NCBI GenBank assembly: GCA_035236585.1
Contig: CP141130.1
Span: forward strand, 34,483,501 to 34,547,500
From: Warburgia ugandensis
Lineage: Eukaryota; Streptophyta; Magnoliopsida; Canellales; Canellaceae
Length of the DNA stretch: 64,000 bases
Direction: 5' to 3'
Below the pieces are notes generated by a model. That model searched no databases. It saw only the letters and a list, made by a program, of their open reading frames with translations, and had not been told where the DNA came from. Positions 1-11,895 of this stretch are shown in pieces (position 1 is the first letter of the stretch; every line of letters starts with the position of its first letter). A program made the translations under genes and the position numbers.

Positions 1-1018
1 TTTAGTCTCACTTACTACTCTATTAGGAACCTTTTTAGCATTCTTATATTGCTTTAAGTTTTAGTTATTTCTAGTCCTTTGCCATGCTCTAGAGTACACT
101 TGCTTCTCTTTATAACTTTTTGCACTTTTTCACTTCACCACCAAATTTTCTTTACCGGTTGCCTTTTACCTTCAGACACTCCTAAAACATCTTTTGCTAC
201 TTTCTTAATGGACTCGGCCATGTTAGTTTACATTGTGTTTACTTCTATTTCATTGTTCCACTTTCCTTCTACCATCAAATTGTTTATAAATGATATTATC
301 TTCTCTCCTTTTAAGTGCCACAACTTAGTTTTTAGAGCCTATTAAGTTCATTTCCTTTCTTTCATCTCTTAATGTACACATCTATAACCATTAACTTATG
401 TTGTGTGGCTAGACTTTCGCCGAGTATTACCTTACAATACTTACACATTGATCTTTGGGTATTCCTAATTAGAAAAAAGCCTATTTGGCTTTTCTATAGT
501 CCACTTTTATAGATTATTAAGTGTTCATCCCTCTTCTTAAAGCATGTGTTTACCAAAGCTAGGTTAGAATAAATAATTTTAGTTAAACTCCTGCAGAGTT
601 TATTCAACTAAATCTGGCTATAACTTCTCTCACCAATGCATCCAAAACAAAGGGTATATTATCTTCTCTCCTTTTAAGTGCCACAACTTAGTTTTTAGAG
701 CCTATTAAGTTCATTTCCTTTCTTCCATCTCTTAATGTACAAATCCATAACCATTAACTTATGTTGTGTGGCTAGACTCTCGCCGAGTATTACCTTACAA
801 TACTTACACATTGATCTTTGGGTATTCCTAATTAGAAAAAAGCCTATTTGGCTTTTATATAGTCCACTTTTATAGATTTTTAAGTGTTCATCCCTCTTCT
901 TAAAGCGTGTGTTTACCAGAGCTAGGTTAGAATAAATAACTTTAGTTAAACTCCTACAGAGTCTATTTAACCAAATCTGGCTATAACTTCTCTCACCAAT
1001 GCATCCAAAACAAAGGGT
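1..1018 (-). mobile_element. RTE-clade LINE fragment (endonuclease C-terminal region), decayed
   Basis: Minus-strand translation, across several frames and stops, gives peptides typical of plant RTE-type non-LTR retrotransposons. These include 'FKKRDEHL.IYKSG', 'CKYCKVILGESLATQHKL.VMD' split by frame changes, and further left 'MAESIKKVAKDVLGVSEG' followed by 'KIWW' and 'RAWQRTRN'. This is the order expected from the end of the endonuclease domain towards the reverse transcriptase. The fragment has the same strand as the CBS gene and lies in what should be that gene's intron 7, so it probably sits inside the primary transcript. It runs off the left edge. The family assignment is from recall of conserved peptides; the reading frame is clearly dead. 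Confidence 0.75.
293..1018. repeat. 363-bp direct tandem duplication (2 copies)
   Basis: The segment 293-655 is repeated at 656-1018 with only scattered substitutions; landmarks such as 'gccgagtattaccttacaat' recur exactly 363 bases apart. Both copies carry the same piece of the RTE LINE endonuclease, so the duplication happened after the LINE inserted. The few differences suggest it is fairly young compared with the LINE itself. Confidence 0.92.
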
Positions 1019-1601
1019 AGAAAGAGCATTTCAGCTACAATAAGCACAGTTAAAAGGAGGAAATCCAACTTGGGAAACCAACTTGAGCAATGCCACTCCC
1101 ACGCAACTATGACAATTTCCCACCACCTAACCCTCCAATCACTTCTACCTTCTCCCTCCATCCTTTCTTCCCCAACAACTTACCTCCAAGCCAGACACTT
1201 CATCATTTCCCAATCTGTAGTCCATGGCCATATTTTTTCCACCATCAATTAACCAACCCAGAACAATCCCTTTGCATTAGCTTACTGCTCCATGACAATA
1301 AGAAGAATTAATCTGACCTATGGAAGGATGAAAACAGATAGGCTTTTACTTTGATGGCAACTCTTCTAATTGTTTCTATTCTTAGCCCCTCTTTTTTCTG
1401 GCGAGTCAAAAATGGCAAAAACAACCACACATGGTGGCCCAAAAGTAAGCATTTTCATCAAATTAATGAACTTCTAGGCAATCAATAGAACAGAAAGCAG
1501 TGGATTGGCCAACAATGACAAATAGTAACCCCTCTCCCCCAGCGTACATAAAAAAGCATGTGTATATTTTCCAGTAAAACATAAATGAGGCATAGATGTA
1601 C
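1019..1601. other. Intron sequence with no recognised element
   Basis: This stretch lies between the LINE fragment and the last visible exon of the CBS gene. A GT donor (minus strand) opens the intron at 1601. I see no exon encoding the expected next piece (the start of the fourth CBS repeat) on the minus strand here, and no repeat family I recognise. Short open frames on both strands look like chance. Confidence 0.5.
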
Positions 1602-4600
1602 CTTTTCTACAGGAGTCAACTCTGGGGAAAGATTTTGGGCAATTACACGCATCAAAATGTCTCTAGAACTACACAATTGAAAAATGCATATGTAAGAAAA
1701 CACCGATTAACACCTAGAAAATCCTTACAAAATTCCAAAATGAATTCCAGTTGAAGTTTGCAAAAACTAAGAGTTCTTTTATATTGAAACTGCATAGATG
1801 CTTACGTTAGTATTCCCCTTGGTTTCTTTTCAACTGATACAACAGCTGAACTTAGTCTTAGTTCAAGCATCTTCTTTGTGGCAGCTAAAACCGAGTCAGT
1901 TGGTGAGACTGTTACCAACCTAAGAAGCAACACTTTTAGTCCATCAAAATAGTAAAATTCATTAATCTCTATAAAGAATTGTGAGAACAAATTAGAAGGG
2001 GAAAAGTAAACATCAACAAAAAGGATATTACCTACTTTGAATTTTCAGGAATAATGGTGGACAAAGAGGGTCTGAACATTCTCTCCCGAAGAGCTTCAAT
2101 GAATGTATTGGGACCTGCACAGACACCAAAGAATATATGGACATGGACATGCCTACATTTCTTAACACTTAAAATCCATATGACATGATTATTTATAAAA
2201 CACAAAGGCAATAAACTGTTGTGGCTAAGAAAACATAGTAGCTACACCAAATGAAAAGAAACATTATTTACTGTGACATTCTCTCCCACCAGAAACAGAA
2301 GTCCCCCAATGTTTCTCCACGCCTTCAACAGCTGCTGCAATGGCTTTACCCTTGTCAGATGCCCTTTCCATGCGTGCAATAGCATCATACAAGCATTTTG
2401 CTATATCCAGCAAAGCAATGACTTCACCATTCTCCACTACAGGCAAATGTCTGAATTTTCCTGCCAAAAACAAAGATTATAGCTGTCATGTAGTGAAGAG
2501 GAATCTCAGAGGAAACATGTAGAGATCCAACAGCATCAAAAACCTTGCACCATCTTCTGCAATGCTTCCACAGCTAATGTGTCAGAAAGGACAAAAATCG
2601 GGTTCTTTGTCATGACTTTAGAAACAGGTGTGTCCTCAAGCTTTAATTCGCGAGCAATGACTCTTGTGGTTATATCCTTCCAGAATGAAAATATATCAAC
2701 AACTTTAGGTACTAAAGAAAAAATATTAATACACTATGTTTATAGTAAGAATTCTATGGACCTTGTCAGTTAGGATTCCACAAAGCAAAGCATTTGAATC
2801 AGTTAGCAGAACAGCATCGACCCTGCGAGCAGCCATCCGATGGCAAGCCTCATATACAGTTGTATTTTCAGGTATAGTCAGAGCCTTTGACAATCTCAAC
2901 CTCTTCACCGTCCGCTCACCAGTTAGAACCCTGCTTCCAAAACATGGAGGTTCAGACAATAAGGTTAGCATAGGGAAATTTATTATAGTTTCATACGAGC
3001 AAGAATGACACTCATGCACTAGTACACTTATGGATGGATAAGTAAAGGTGCCATAATGAGCAAGAGTCATGCATCTCTCCTATGATCAGCATAAGAAATC
3101 ATAATTATATAAAGGCCTCTATTTTATATTAAAAACACCCTTACTGGTCTCTCATTGTAATGAACCTACATATAGGGTAGCCCAGTGCACGAAATTCCCA
3201 TGTATGCAGGGTCTAGGGAAGGGGCGGACCACAAAGGGTCTGTAGTACACAGCCTTACCTTGCATTTTTGCAAGAGGCTGTTTCCACACCTCGAACCTGT
3301 GACCTCCAAGTCACACGGTGACAACTCTACTGTTGCACCATGGCTGCTCTTCTGTAATGAACCTGCATATAACTGTTCAATTATTTGCTATCACATTGTA
3401 AATGGAAAAGAATGATCAATCATAGTAGGAACAACAACAGAAAGCCCTTAAAGTAATTTCTAAGTGTAGTTTAGAAAATGAAGTCCAAACGCTTAAGAAC
3501 ACAAGTTGCTGGTTTTACTATGATAACTCATCATACCTAATACAGATTTTTCACAATGAATTTGTTGCATAACAAGCTTACATTTAAGTATTAAATGAAC
3601 CAGAACAGACATCAATGCAGTAACATTAGAAGTGGCTTCTGTTGTCGCACTTCACATGTGCAGGGATGTAGTTTTCAGACTAAAGTGGCTGTCGATAGTG
3701 AATTATCAATTCTTAAAGTTTATTAAGTACAAAGAGAAAATAACAAGAGTAAAGAAACAATGCCCAGAAAAGTAAGTTCAGATGACAATGGGAAAAACTG
3801 CAAATAAACATTACTAAAACTAGAGAGAGTAGAGCTAGGCACATGCCCAAAGTACACAACAAATATATACAGAGTGAAATCATAGTCCTTTATCAAGTAA
3901 GACACTATCTGAGATTCTCATGACAATATTAATACCATGCCATGGTATAATCATATAGAAAAAACTAGTCATTTGACTTGTTAGATGCCAAAAGAATTCT
4001 AAATGCGTAGTAGCAAAGAAAAGGAAAACAATGTTGTTTGTTTGTTTTTCTTCAAGAGAGCCAATATCATCTCACTTTTAACAATAAATAGATAAAAAAA
4101 AGAAGAGAAGGCAGAAAATCATATAACAATGTCATTCGTGTATTTATTTGCCTACTGTGTGGTTCATGTATTTATGGCACCTGAGAACCATATGAGCACG
4201 TTTAAAATAGATGTGGTCTCAAAATTAGACGAGTAACAGAATCCAAATTTTGGATGCAGAGAATCCTGACAGTACAACCAATCAGGATCTCCAGATATCT
4301 GCCCGTCTATCTAATGGTATAATGCACAATGGAGACTGAAAACAATTTCTGCTATCAATCAAAAGTCATCCTTGGACTAGTGAAACAACCCAAATTTTGA
4401 AAGAACGAGACCAACCATAAACCATTCCAGCGCCAGCCCAATATGAAAGATTTGGGTGCATGTCAAGTTCAAAGGTCATGTATTACAAACACTGACAGGC
4501 AAAGCGGTAACTTGACTGCTTATCCATCTACCCTGACTCATAAGCATCTGATGGATGATAACATCAACGAACCAACAGAAGTCAAAACGCAAATAAAAGA

Positions 4601-4855
4601 ATATAACAATCCAATAATCCTATCAATATCAACAGCATAAGTACAGAATTAAGAAACTGAATTTCTCCCAAACAATTCATTTGCCAGAAAGGACTGACAA
4701 GAAAGGCAATTGAAATCATACAAAGAGCGAGACGACGTGGAAGTTCTCATTCCGGTATCATTATTGCTTCCGTTCTCCAGAGATTTCTTCTTGCCAGATG
4801 TTGACGAATTATGCAGTGTCAAGCTCTTTCTAGAAGAACTTCCGAGACCGCTCAT
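1602..4855 (-). CDS. CBS domain-containing protein, CBSCBSPB family (partial, 7 exons, 3' part outside window)
   Basis: Coding exons on the minus strand: 4722-4855, 2762-2930, 2544-2676, 2290-2460, 2036-2114, 1806-1919 and 1602-1668. All junctions are GT-AG and the phases join without a stop to give 289 residues. Residues 1-44 are a Ser/Thr/Lys-rich N-terminus (MSGLGSSSRKSL). The first CBS pair follows (TVKRLRLSKAL, RRVDAVLLTDSN, GILTDKDITTRVIA, KVMTKNPIFVLSD, GKFRHLPVVENGEVIALLDI, with AAAVEGVEKHWGT after it). The third CBS repeat then starts (LVTVSPTDSV, GILTSRDILMRVIA). Arabidopsis relatives continue with a fourth CBS repeat, a PB1 domain and a C-terminal membrane segment; none of that is in the window. 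CBS pairs usually bind adenosyl ligands, but the function of this plant family is poorly known. The start is the first ATG in frame with the family N-terminus. Whether the gene is complete to the left cannot be judged here. Confidence 0.93.
3156..3371 (-). mobile_element. Au-type SINE with 19-bp target-site duplications
   Basis: The element body is 3175-3352, minus strand. It has a tRNA-like head with a B-box-like 'GGTTCGAGG' and then the conserved Au SINE core ('AACAGCCTCTTGCA', 'GGTAAGGCTG', 'CCGCCCCTTCCC'). It ends near 'GTGCACTGGGCTACCC'. Flanking copies of 'tgtaatgaacctacatata' (3156-3174) and the same with one change (3353-3371) are target-site duplications. It lies in intron 1 of the CBS gene in the same orientation. 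The body is about 178 bp, close to the usual Au SINE length. Au-type elements occur widely in angiosperms. Confidence 0.9.
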
Positions 4856-5460
4856 CTTGGAAATAAAGGCGACTACAGATTATTTGATTCCAAACCAATA
4901 AATGAGTGTACCCCTTACTCAACTGATTAATCGTTACGCCTCCGCAACGTTCATTAAACAGGATATCCAATACCGGTTCCTCGAGGATTAACAGAAAACT
5001 GATTGATTCAGCCAGCAGGAAATTAGTTTGGGTGCTAGAAAGAGCTGTTATTGAAATTTATCAGAAACCTGATGGATTCCTGCCGGAGTTGCGTCAAAAG
5101 TTTGCAGCTCCGGCAAGAAATGATCGGTTGGCGGGGAAGGCGAGACGTTCTAATAAGATAAGGGAAATTGACGGTTCTGATCTGGTTTTGACAGGGAATA
5201 AATAGATTTCATACGGGATATGGGTCGGAAATTTCAGTTTCGGCGAAGAAAATCCAGTCATCGTTTGCCTTGCGACCAAAACCCTAGCGAGAGGCTGACA
5301 TTCTCCAAATGAAAAGTTTCTAAGGCGACCGGTAGGATTTTAGCGTTCACGACGCGAGAACCAGAAACACGAGAAATTTTAAACAATTCTCCACGCCACA
5401 AAAAGGGTATAAACTTCTAAAGCAAGTGTAACTCGCGCAGCTATGCTAGTTGGTGTCCAG
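4856..5460 (-). promoter_or_regulatory. 5' UTR and probable promoter region of the CBS gene
   Basis: This region lies upstream of the start codon. Immediately before the ATG the minus strand reads a pyrimidine-rich tract ending 'ttatttccaag', which resembles a 3' splice site. A 5'-UTR intron is therefore possible, with the first exon somewhere in 5000-5350, where GC content is higher than in the flanks. A short minus-strand open frame at 5094-5279 may be an upstream ORF or chance. No clear TATA box was identified. All of this is inference from position and composition. Confidence 0.4.
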
Positions 5461-6051
5461 CAACAAGATTCGTTGCAGGTAAAGCCAACGACAGCTCACT
5501 TGGAGCTTCTCCATGTATTATCACATGGGGGGAAGTATCTTTAACTCATAAGATCAATGATAGGAAGTATCTTTAATTCCAAAGATGAATCGTAGATCAC
5601 ACGAGGAGATACATCTAGAATTGGGAATCTTAGATAAGCCTATCTTGAATATCTTATATTCTCAAGAAATGGACGACTTAGATCCTCAAAGCATGAAACG
5701 TCGTGGATCAATAAGAGTAGACATCTTGAATAATCAGTGATAAGCATCTTGGAGCATTTAAAGATGGACTTATTGGATCACTCATAAATAGACGTCTTAG
5801 ATTTGCAAAAGGTAGATATCGTGATCACCCAATGGAAAACGTCTTTATGAACATGTGTTGACGAGTGGAAGATCTTAATTAAGCCAAAATAAGAAACTTC
5901 TTGTATGAGAAGTTATGGAACTCAGGACCCTACTTGTATTTAAAATATGTGTGTGTAGATTACTTGAATGGGCTTATGAAACTATCCAATGCTTAGAAAG
6001 TATTATCTAGGAAACTCGCCCAAGTGTATAAAACCATTGTTTATAAAGTGT
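5461..6051. other. Unassigned sequence between gene and repeat array
   Basis: AT-rich, no coding potential on either strand. It has loosely repeating words ('gaagtatcttta', 'catcttg', 'cttagat'), which might be old LTR sequence, but I could not find LTR ends or a partner copy. The array homology starts abruptly near 6052. Confidence 0.4.
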
Positions 6052-8030
6052 CTAAGACTTAGAAGCAAATACTTAGTTTAAGAAACTATTATTTTAGGAA
6101 ATTGCTTTTAGTCTTGAAAATTGCTTATATAAGCAATGTTCTCATCTATTTATACATCCTCTATAACATGATTCAAGGTAGAGTATTTGACTTATTTTTG
6201 TTTAAAGAATTAGATATTTCTCTGCTTTCTTTTGTCTTTTGTATCTCTTGAAGGGGTCCTAGAGTGGGGAGGCACCTATTTCAATATGTTTAAGGTGTTG
6301 ATTTTCTATATTCTTATAGTGGAAAACTAGTTTATCCATTAATTATGGTGGTGATTCTTTTGTTTCTATAGAGTGGTGAGCTATTTTTATACTTTAGCCC
6401 CATATCTCTGTGGTGATGGCTCTCTTGTATTCATAGTGGTGAGCTATTTTAATTTATTTTGTCCTACTAACCAATATTATATTGTGTGTATGGCTCTCTC
6501 TCTTGGGGCCAACAGTTAAGATCGGAGAGAATTGAATTGTATGCAATGGAAACAAATTCCACATATATCACCATTTGTGGGAGGAACTCCTAAATTCACG
6601 TTTATTAGATCCCAGCTTTGGTTATAGATTCTTCTTGCTAAAATTTTTGGTACTTGTCTTTCCATGGTGAATTGGTAATGGTTAGTCAAGAAGGAATTTA
6701 ATTCTATGGTGAAGCAATCATCTTGAGTCTTGACAGATAGCTACACCTCTGGTCCTCACTCTTTAATGATTAAGAGTTGCCTAAGTTCCACCTTATTATA
6801 GACTTTTGTATAAAGGCCCCAAGTTTGGGTTTGTTTTGCACCTTTAATCACCCATAAGATATTGTTATTTTATTTTTTTGAAATTGGTAATCCATTAATT
6901 AAACAAAAATACATAAAACAAACCTTAAATAACTTTTCCTTCGCCTTTCCTCATCAACACCTAAGATATCATATAATAATACATTTTTAACAAAAAGAGG
7001 AGGCAAGTCCTTCCAAACACATGTTTTGTTACTATTATTTGCCCATTTAGCAAAACAATCTACTAAAAAATTTGCTTCTGTAAGAATAGAATCAAACGCA
7101 ATAGTTTGGAAGACATCTAGAAGTTGTTTGCATCTCCTCCTCATTAGAAGAGTCGATCATGGTTGGTTTTCTTCATGTCCCTTCCATAGGTCCCCTGCTG
7201 CCTTGATTATGATCCTCTAGTCTTAACAAACCTTAGATTATCACAATGGAGTTCATATACAAGGGTTAAACCTCAAATAAAACAATCTCATTCTGCAACA
7301 TTGATAAAGTTCCTTCCAACGAAGTTCCCTTTCTCAGCTAGGAACTAACTATTATGGTCTCTTAGAATAACACCTGAACCGACTAAGCTTGAATCATATA
7401 TAGATGCCCCATTAATGCAAAGTTGAATTGTTTCTTCCCTCGGTGGGTGCACTTGCTAAAGACTTTGGTCTTACTTCATATGCTAAATGACATCTGGTTC
7501 CAAGCTCTAAGAAAGGAGATGTGATTTTTTAATGTGATGTTGCTTTTTTGGCAAAGGTTTGCTACACAAATGGTTTGTGTCCTCCACTGTATAATGATAT
7601 GATTCATATTCACTTCTCTGTGTGAGCAAAAAAATTTATTTCTGGGGCCGAGCACAAAGGCCACTGAGGATGACACACTCAGGCGATTCGTTCTTTCTTC
7701 TCTAGATCTACAGTCTAGATTGCTTAAATCATGATAGTTTCAATGGTCCTAAGGTTTTGAGGGTCTAGAAATCCATTGGACGGCTCAGATCATCCATTTG
7801 AGCTATCCTTGAACTGGGTTCTTTTAGCTAGGTTAGTTTTTCCTTGATGAAACTCTGTCTACTAGAAAAACCAGTTTGGCTGGCAAGGAGGAAGCAAATG
7901 AAAAGAGTGGTAAGAGGAGAACAAATGGGAAAAACACAATGAAATGTAGAGTTAAAATACGAAAAAATGATAGTTCTACCATTGGTAGGTAGGGCTGCAC
8001 CTCCACCACTCATTTTTCCCGAGGAGACAA
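6052..8030. repeat. Array unit 1
   Basis: Leftmost unit, next to unassigned flank. It has the TATA-like 'cttatataag' near 6125 and the internal repeats at 6230-6450. The L1-like piece (minus strand) runs from the T-rich tract near 6863 to about 8020, including an 81-residue open RNase H C-terminal stretch at 6899-7144. The junction with unit 2 has lost about 240 bases (end of this unit and start of the next). Confidence 0.85.
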
Positions 8031-9924
8031 GATGTCTCTACTTTCTTATGTCTTTTGTATCTCTTGAAGGGGCCCTAAAGTGGTGAAGCACCTATTTCTA
8101 TATCCTTAAGGCGTTGATTTTTTTGTATTCTTAAAGTGGTAAACTAGTTCTATCCATTAGTTTTGGTGGCGATTCTTTTGTATCTATAGAGTGGTGAGCT
8201 ATTTTTATACTTAGCCCTATATCTCTGTGGTGATGTGCCTCTTGTATTTATAGAGTGGTGAGTTGTTTTAATATATCACGTTTTAATTTATCTTTTCCTA
8301 TTATCCAATATTATATTGTGTGTGTGGCTGTCTTTCTAGGGGTTGTCAATTAAGATAGGAGAGAATTGAATTGTATGCAATGGAAACAAATTCCACAAAT
8401 ATCACCATTTGTGGGAGGAACACCTAAATTCACATTTATTAGATCCCACCTTTGGTTATAGATTCTTCCTACTGAAATTTTTGGTACCTGTCTTTCCATG
8501 GTGAATGGGTAATGGTTAATAAAAAAGGAATTTAATTCTATGGTGAATCAATCATCCTAAGTCTTGACATAGGGGTACACCGCTGGTCCTCACTCTTTAA
8601 TGATTAAGAGTTGCCCAAGTTCCACCTTATTATAGACTTTTTATAAAGGCCCCAAGTATGGGTTTGTTTTGTACCTTTAATCACCCATAAGATATTATTT
8701 TATTTTTTTTGAAATTGATAATCCATGAATTAAACAAAAAATAGATAAAAAAAAACCTCACATAACTTTTCCTTCGCCTTTCCTCATCAACACCTAAGAT
8801 ATCGTATAATAATATGTTTTTCACAAAAAGAAGAGGCAAGTCCTTCCAAACCCATGATTTCTTACTATTATTTGCCCATTTAGCAAAACAATCTACTACA
8901 AAATTTGCTTCTGTAAGAACAGAACCAAAGGCAATAGTTTGGAAGTCATCCAAAAGTTGTTTGCATCTCCTCCTCATTAGAAGAGTCAACCATGATTATT
9001 TTTCTTCATGTCCCTTCCATAGGTCCCCTGCTGCCTTGATTATGATCCTCTAGTCTTAACAGACCTTATATTATCACAATGGAGTTCATATAAAAGGGTT
9101 AAACATCAAATAAAACAATCTCATTCTGCAACATTGATAGAGTTCCTTCCAACGAAGTTCACTTTCCCAGCTAGGAACTGACTATTATGTTCTCTTAGAA
9201 AAACACTTGAACCAACTAAGCCTAAATTAGATATAGATGCCCCATTAATGCAAACTTGAACTGTTTCTTCCCTTGGTGGGTGCATTTGCTGAAGACTTTA
9301 GTCTTATTTCATATGCTAAATGACATCCGATTCCAAGCTCTAAGAAAGGAGATGTGATTTTTTAATGCGATGTTGCTTTTTTGGCAAAGGCTTGCTACAC
9401 AAATGGTTTGTGTTCTCCACAGTCTAATGATATGATTCATATCCAATTCTTTGTGTGAGTGGAGAAATTCATTTTTGGCCCTGGGTAAAATGGCCATTAG
9501 CAACACACTCAGGCTATTTGTTCTTTATACTCTAGATTTACAGCCTATATTACTTAGATCATGACAGTTCCAATGGTCCTAAGGTTTTGAGGGTTTAGGA
9601 AACCATCGAATGACTCAAATCATCCATTCGACCTTTCCTTGAACTGGGTTCTTTTGGCTAGGTAGGTTTTTTCTTGATGAAACTCTGCTTGTCAAAAAAA
9701 CCAATCAAGCTAGCAAAGAGGGGGATGGAGGAAAAGATTGCTGAGAGGAGAAGAAATGGGGAAAATGCAACAAAATGCGGGGGGGTAAGGGGGTGTTTAA
9801 TACATGAAAAAATGACAGTTCCACTATTGATAGGCAGGGCTACCCTGTCCAGCACCTATTTTTCCTAAGACTAGATAGGAAGTGTCGTTATAAAAAAAAC
9901 ACCCCCTTTGTTTTACCAACTTTT
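8031..9924. repeat. Array unit 2 (5' end deleted)
   Basis: Starts inside the promoter-like segment ('tctctactttctt'), so the TATA-like part is missing. It has the best preserved RNase H C-terminal open stretch (8681-8989) and an open upstream piece at 9309-9506. Confidence 0.85.
8700..9506 (-). pseudogene. L1-like RNase H domain remnant (array unit 2)
   Basis: Read on the minus strand from 9506, 'WRTQTICVASLCQKSN' and 'FLRAWNRMSFSI' are followed by the RNase H start, here 'QVCINGAS' where the family has 'DGAS'. The C-terminal part follows, with 'REANF'-like 'LTEANFVVDCFAKWANN' and 'ILGVDEERRRKSY'. The order and motifs fit the plant RVT_3-type RNase H found at the C-terminus of L1 LINE proteins. 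The element ends in an A-rich tail (T-rich on + near 8695-8714). Frames are broken and the first catalytic Asp is Asn, so it should be inactive. Nothing 5' of about 9870 is present, so the LINE is strongly 5'-truncated. Confidence 0.75.
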
Positions 9925-11895
9925 CAAGACATAGAAGCTAATTCATAGTTTATGAAACTATTATTTTTAGGAAATTGCTCTTAGTCTTGAAAATTGCTTA
10001 TATGGGAGTGATATTCTCATCTATTTATACCCCTTTGTAACATGATTCAAGGTAGAGTATTTGAGTTATTTTTGTATAAGGAATTAGAGATTTCTCTTCT
10101 TTTTTTGTATTTTGTATCTCTTGAAGGGTTCCAGAGTGGTGAAGTACCTATTTCTATATCTTTAAGGTGTTGATTTCTTTGTATTCTTAAAGGGGTAAAC
10201 TAGTTCTATCCATTAGTGCTAATGGTTCTATAGAGTGGTGAGCTATTTTTATACTTTAGCCCTGTATCTTTGTGGTGATGGCTCCCTTGTATTTATAGAG
10301 TGGTGAACTATTTTAATATATCATATCATATTTTATTTTATTTTATCTTGTTATCTAATATTATATTGTGTGTGTGTGGTTGTCTATCTAGGGGCCGTTA
10401 GTTAAGATATGAGAGAATTGAATTGTATGCGATGGAAACAAATTTCATAGATTTCACCATTTGTGGGAGGAACCCTTGAATTCACGTGTATTAGATCCCA
10501 CCTTCGGTTATAAATTCTTCCTGCTAAATTTTTTAGTACTTGTCTTTCTGTGGTGAATTGGTAATGGTTAGTCAAGAAGGAATACAAATCTATGGTGAAT
10601 CAATCGTCCTAAGTCTTGACATATAACTACAGTGGTGGTGCTCACTCTTTAGTGATTAAGAGTTGCCCAAGTTCTAGCTTATTATAGACTTTTGCACAAT
10701 GACCCTTAATATGGGTTTGTTTTGTACCTTTAATCCCCCATAATGTATGACTATTTTATTTTTTTAAAATTGGTAATCCATTAATGAAACCAAAATACAT
10801 TAAAAAAACCTTACATAACTTTTCCTTAGTCTTTCCTTGTCAACAGCTAAGATATCATATAATAATAAAAACAATCTACTACAAAATTTGCTTCTTTAAG
10901 GACAGTTTCAAAGGCAATAGTTTGGAAGTCATTTAAAAGTTGTTTGCATCTCCTCTTCATTAGAAGAGTTGACCATGAATGGTTTTCTTCTTTTCCCTTC
11001 CATAGGCCCCCTTATGCGTTGATTATGATCCTCTAGTCTTAATAGACCTATAGATTATCATAATGGAGTTCATATACAAGGGTTAAACCTCAACTAAGAC
11101 AATCTCATTGTGCAACATTGTTAGAGTACCTTCCAACAAAGTTAGCTTTTTGAGCTAGGAACTGACTACTATGGTCTCTTAGAATAACACATGAACCAAC
11201 TAAGCCTGAGTTAGATATAGATGCCCCATTAAAGCAAAGTTGAACTATTCCTTCTCTAGGGGGTGCAACTTGATGAAGACTTAGGTCTTATTTGGTGTGC
11301 TAAATGACATCTGGTTCCAAGCTCTAAGAAAGGAGATGTGATTTTTGAATGCAATGTTGCTTTTCTTGTAAAGGTTTGCTACACAAATGGTTTGTGTCCT
11401 TCACTGTCTAATGATATGATTTATATCCACTTCTTTGTGTGATAAAAAAAATTCATTTTTGGCCCTCGGTGAAAAGGCCATCAGGGACTATGTACTTAGA
11501 CTGTTCGTTCTTTCTTCTCTAAATCTTCGGTCTAGATTGCTTACATCATGATAGTTTCAGTGGTCCTAAGGTTTTGAGGGTCTAGGAATCCATTGGATGG
11601 CTCAGATTATCCATTGGAGTTGTCTTTGAACTGGGTTCTTTCTTCAAAGTCAGTTTTTCCCTAATGAAACTCTGCATACCGGAAAAATCAGTATGGCTAG
11701 TGAGGATGGGGGCGAAGGAAAAAATCAATGAGAGGAGAAGAAGTGGAGAAAACACAATTAAATGTGAGGTTGAAACATGGGGAAAATGACAATTCCACAA
11801 TCGGCAGGCATGGTGGCACCTTCCACTACTTGTTTTTCCTAGGATGAGATAGGAAGTGACATTATAAAAAACACCCCTACTTTTTATGCACTTTT
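9925..11895. repeat. Array unit 3
   Basis: Full-length unit. The RNase H C-terminal part is damaged by a deletion around 10866, where the conserved stretch between 'aataata' and 'aaacaatcta' has lost about 60 bases. Other landmarks are in order. Confidence 0.83.

Noticed and set aside
3290-3345. tRNA-like sequence with a B box
   Set aside because: It is the head of the SINE; no complete cloverleaf with an acceptor stem can be formed.
5461-6460. Possible Ty1/copia LTR covering the left flank and the first part of array unit 1
   Set aside because: Although there is TATA-like sequence and a CT-rich end, no paired LTR, primer-binding site or target duplication was found.
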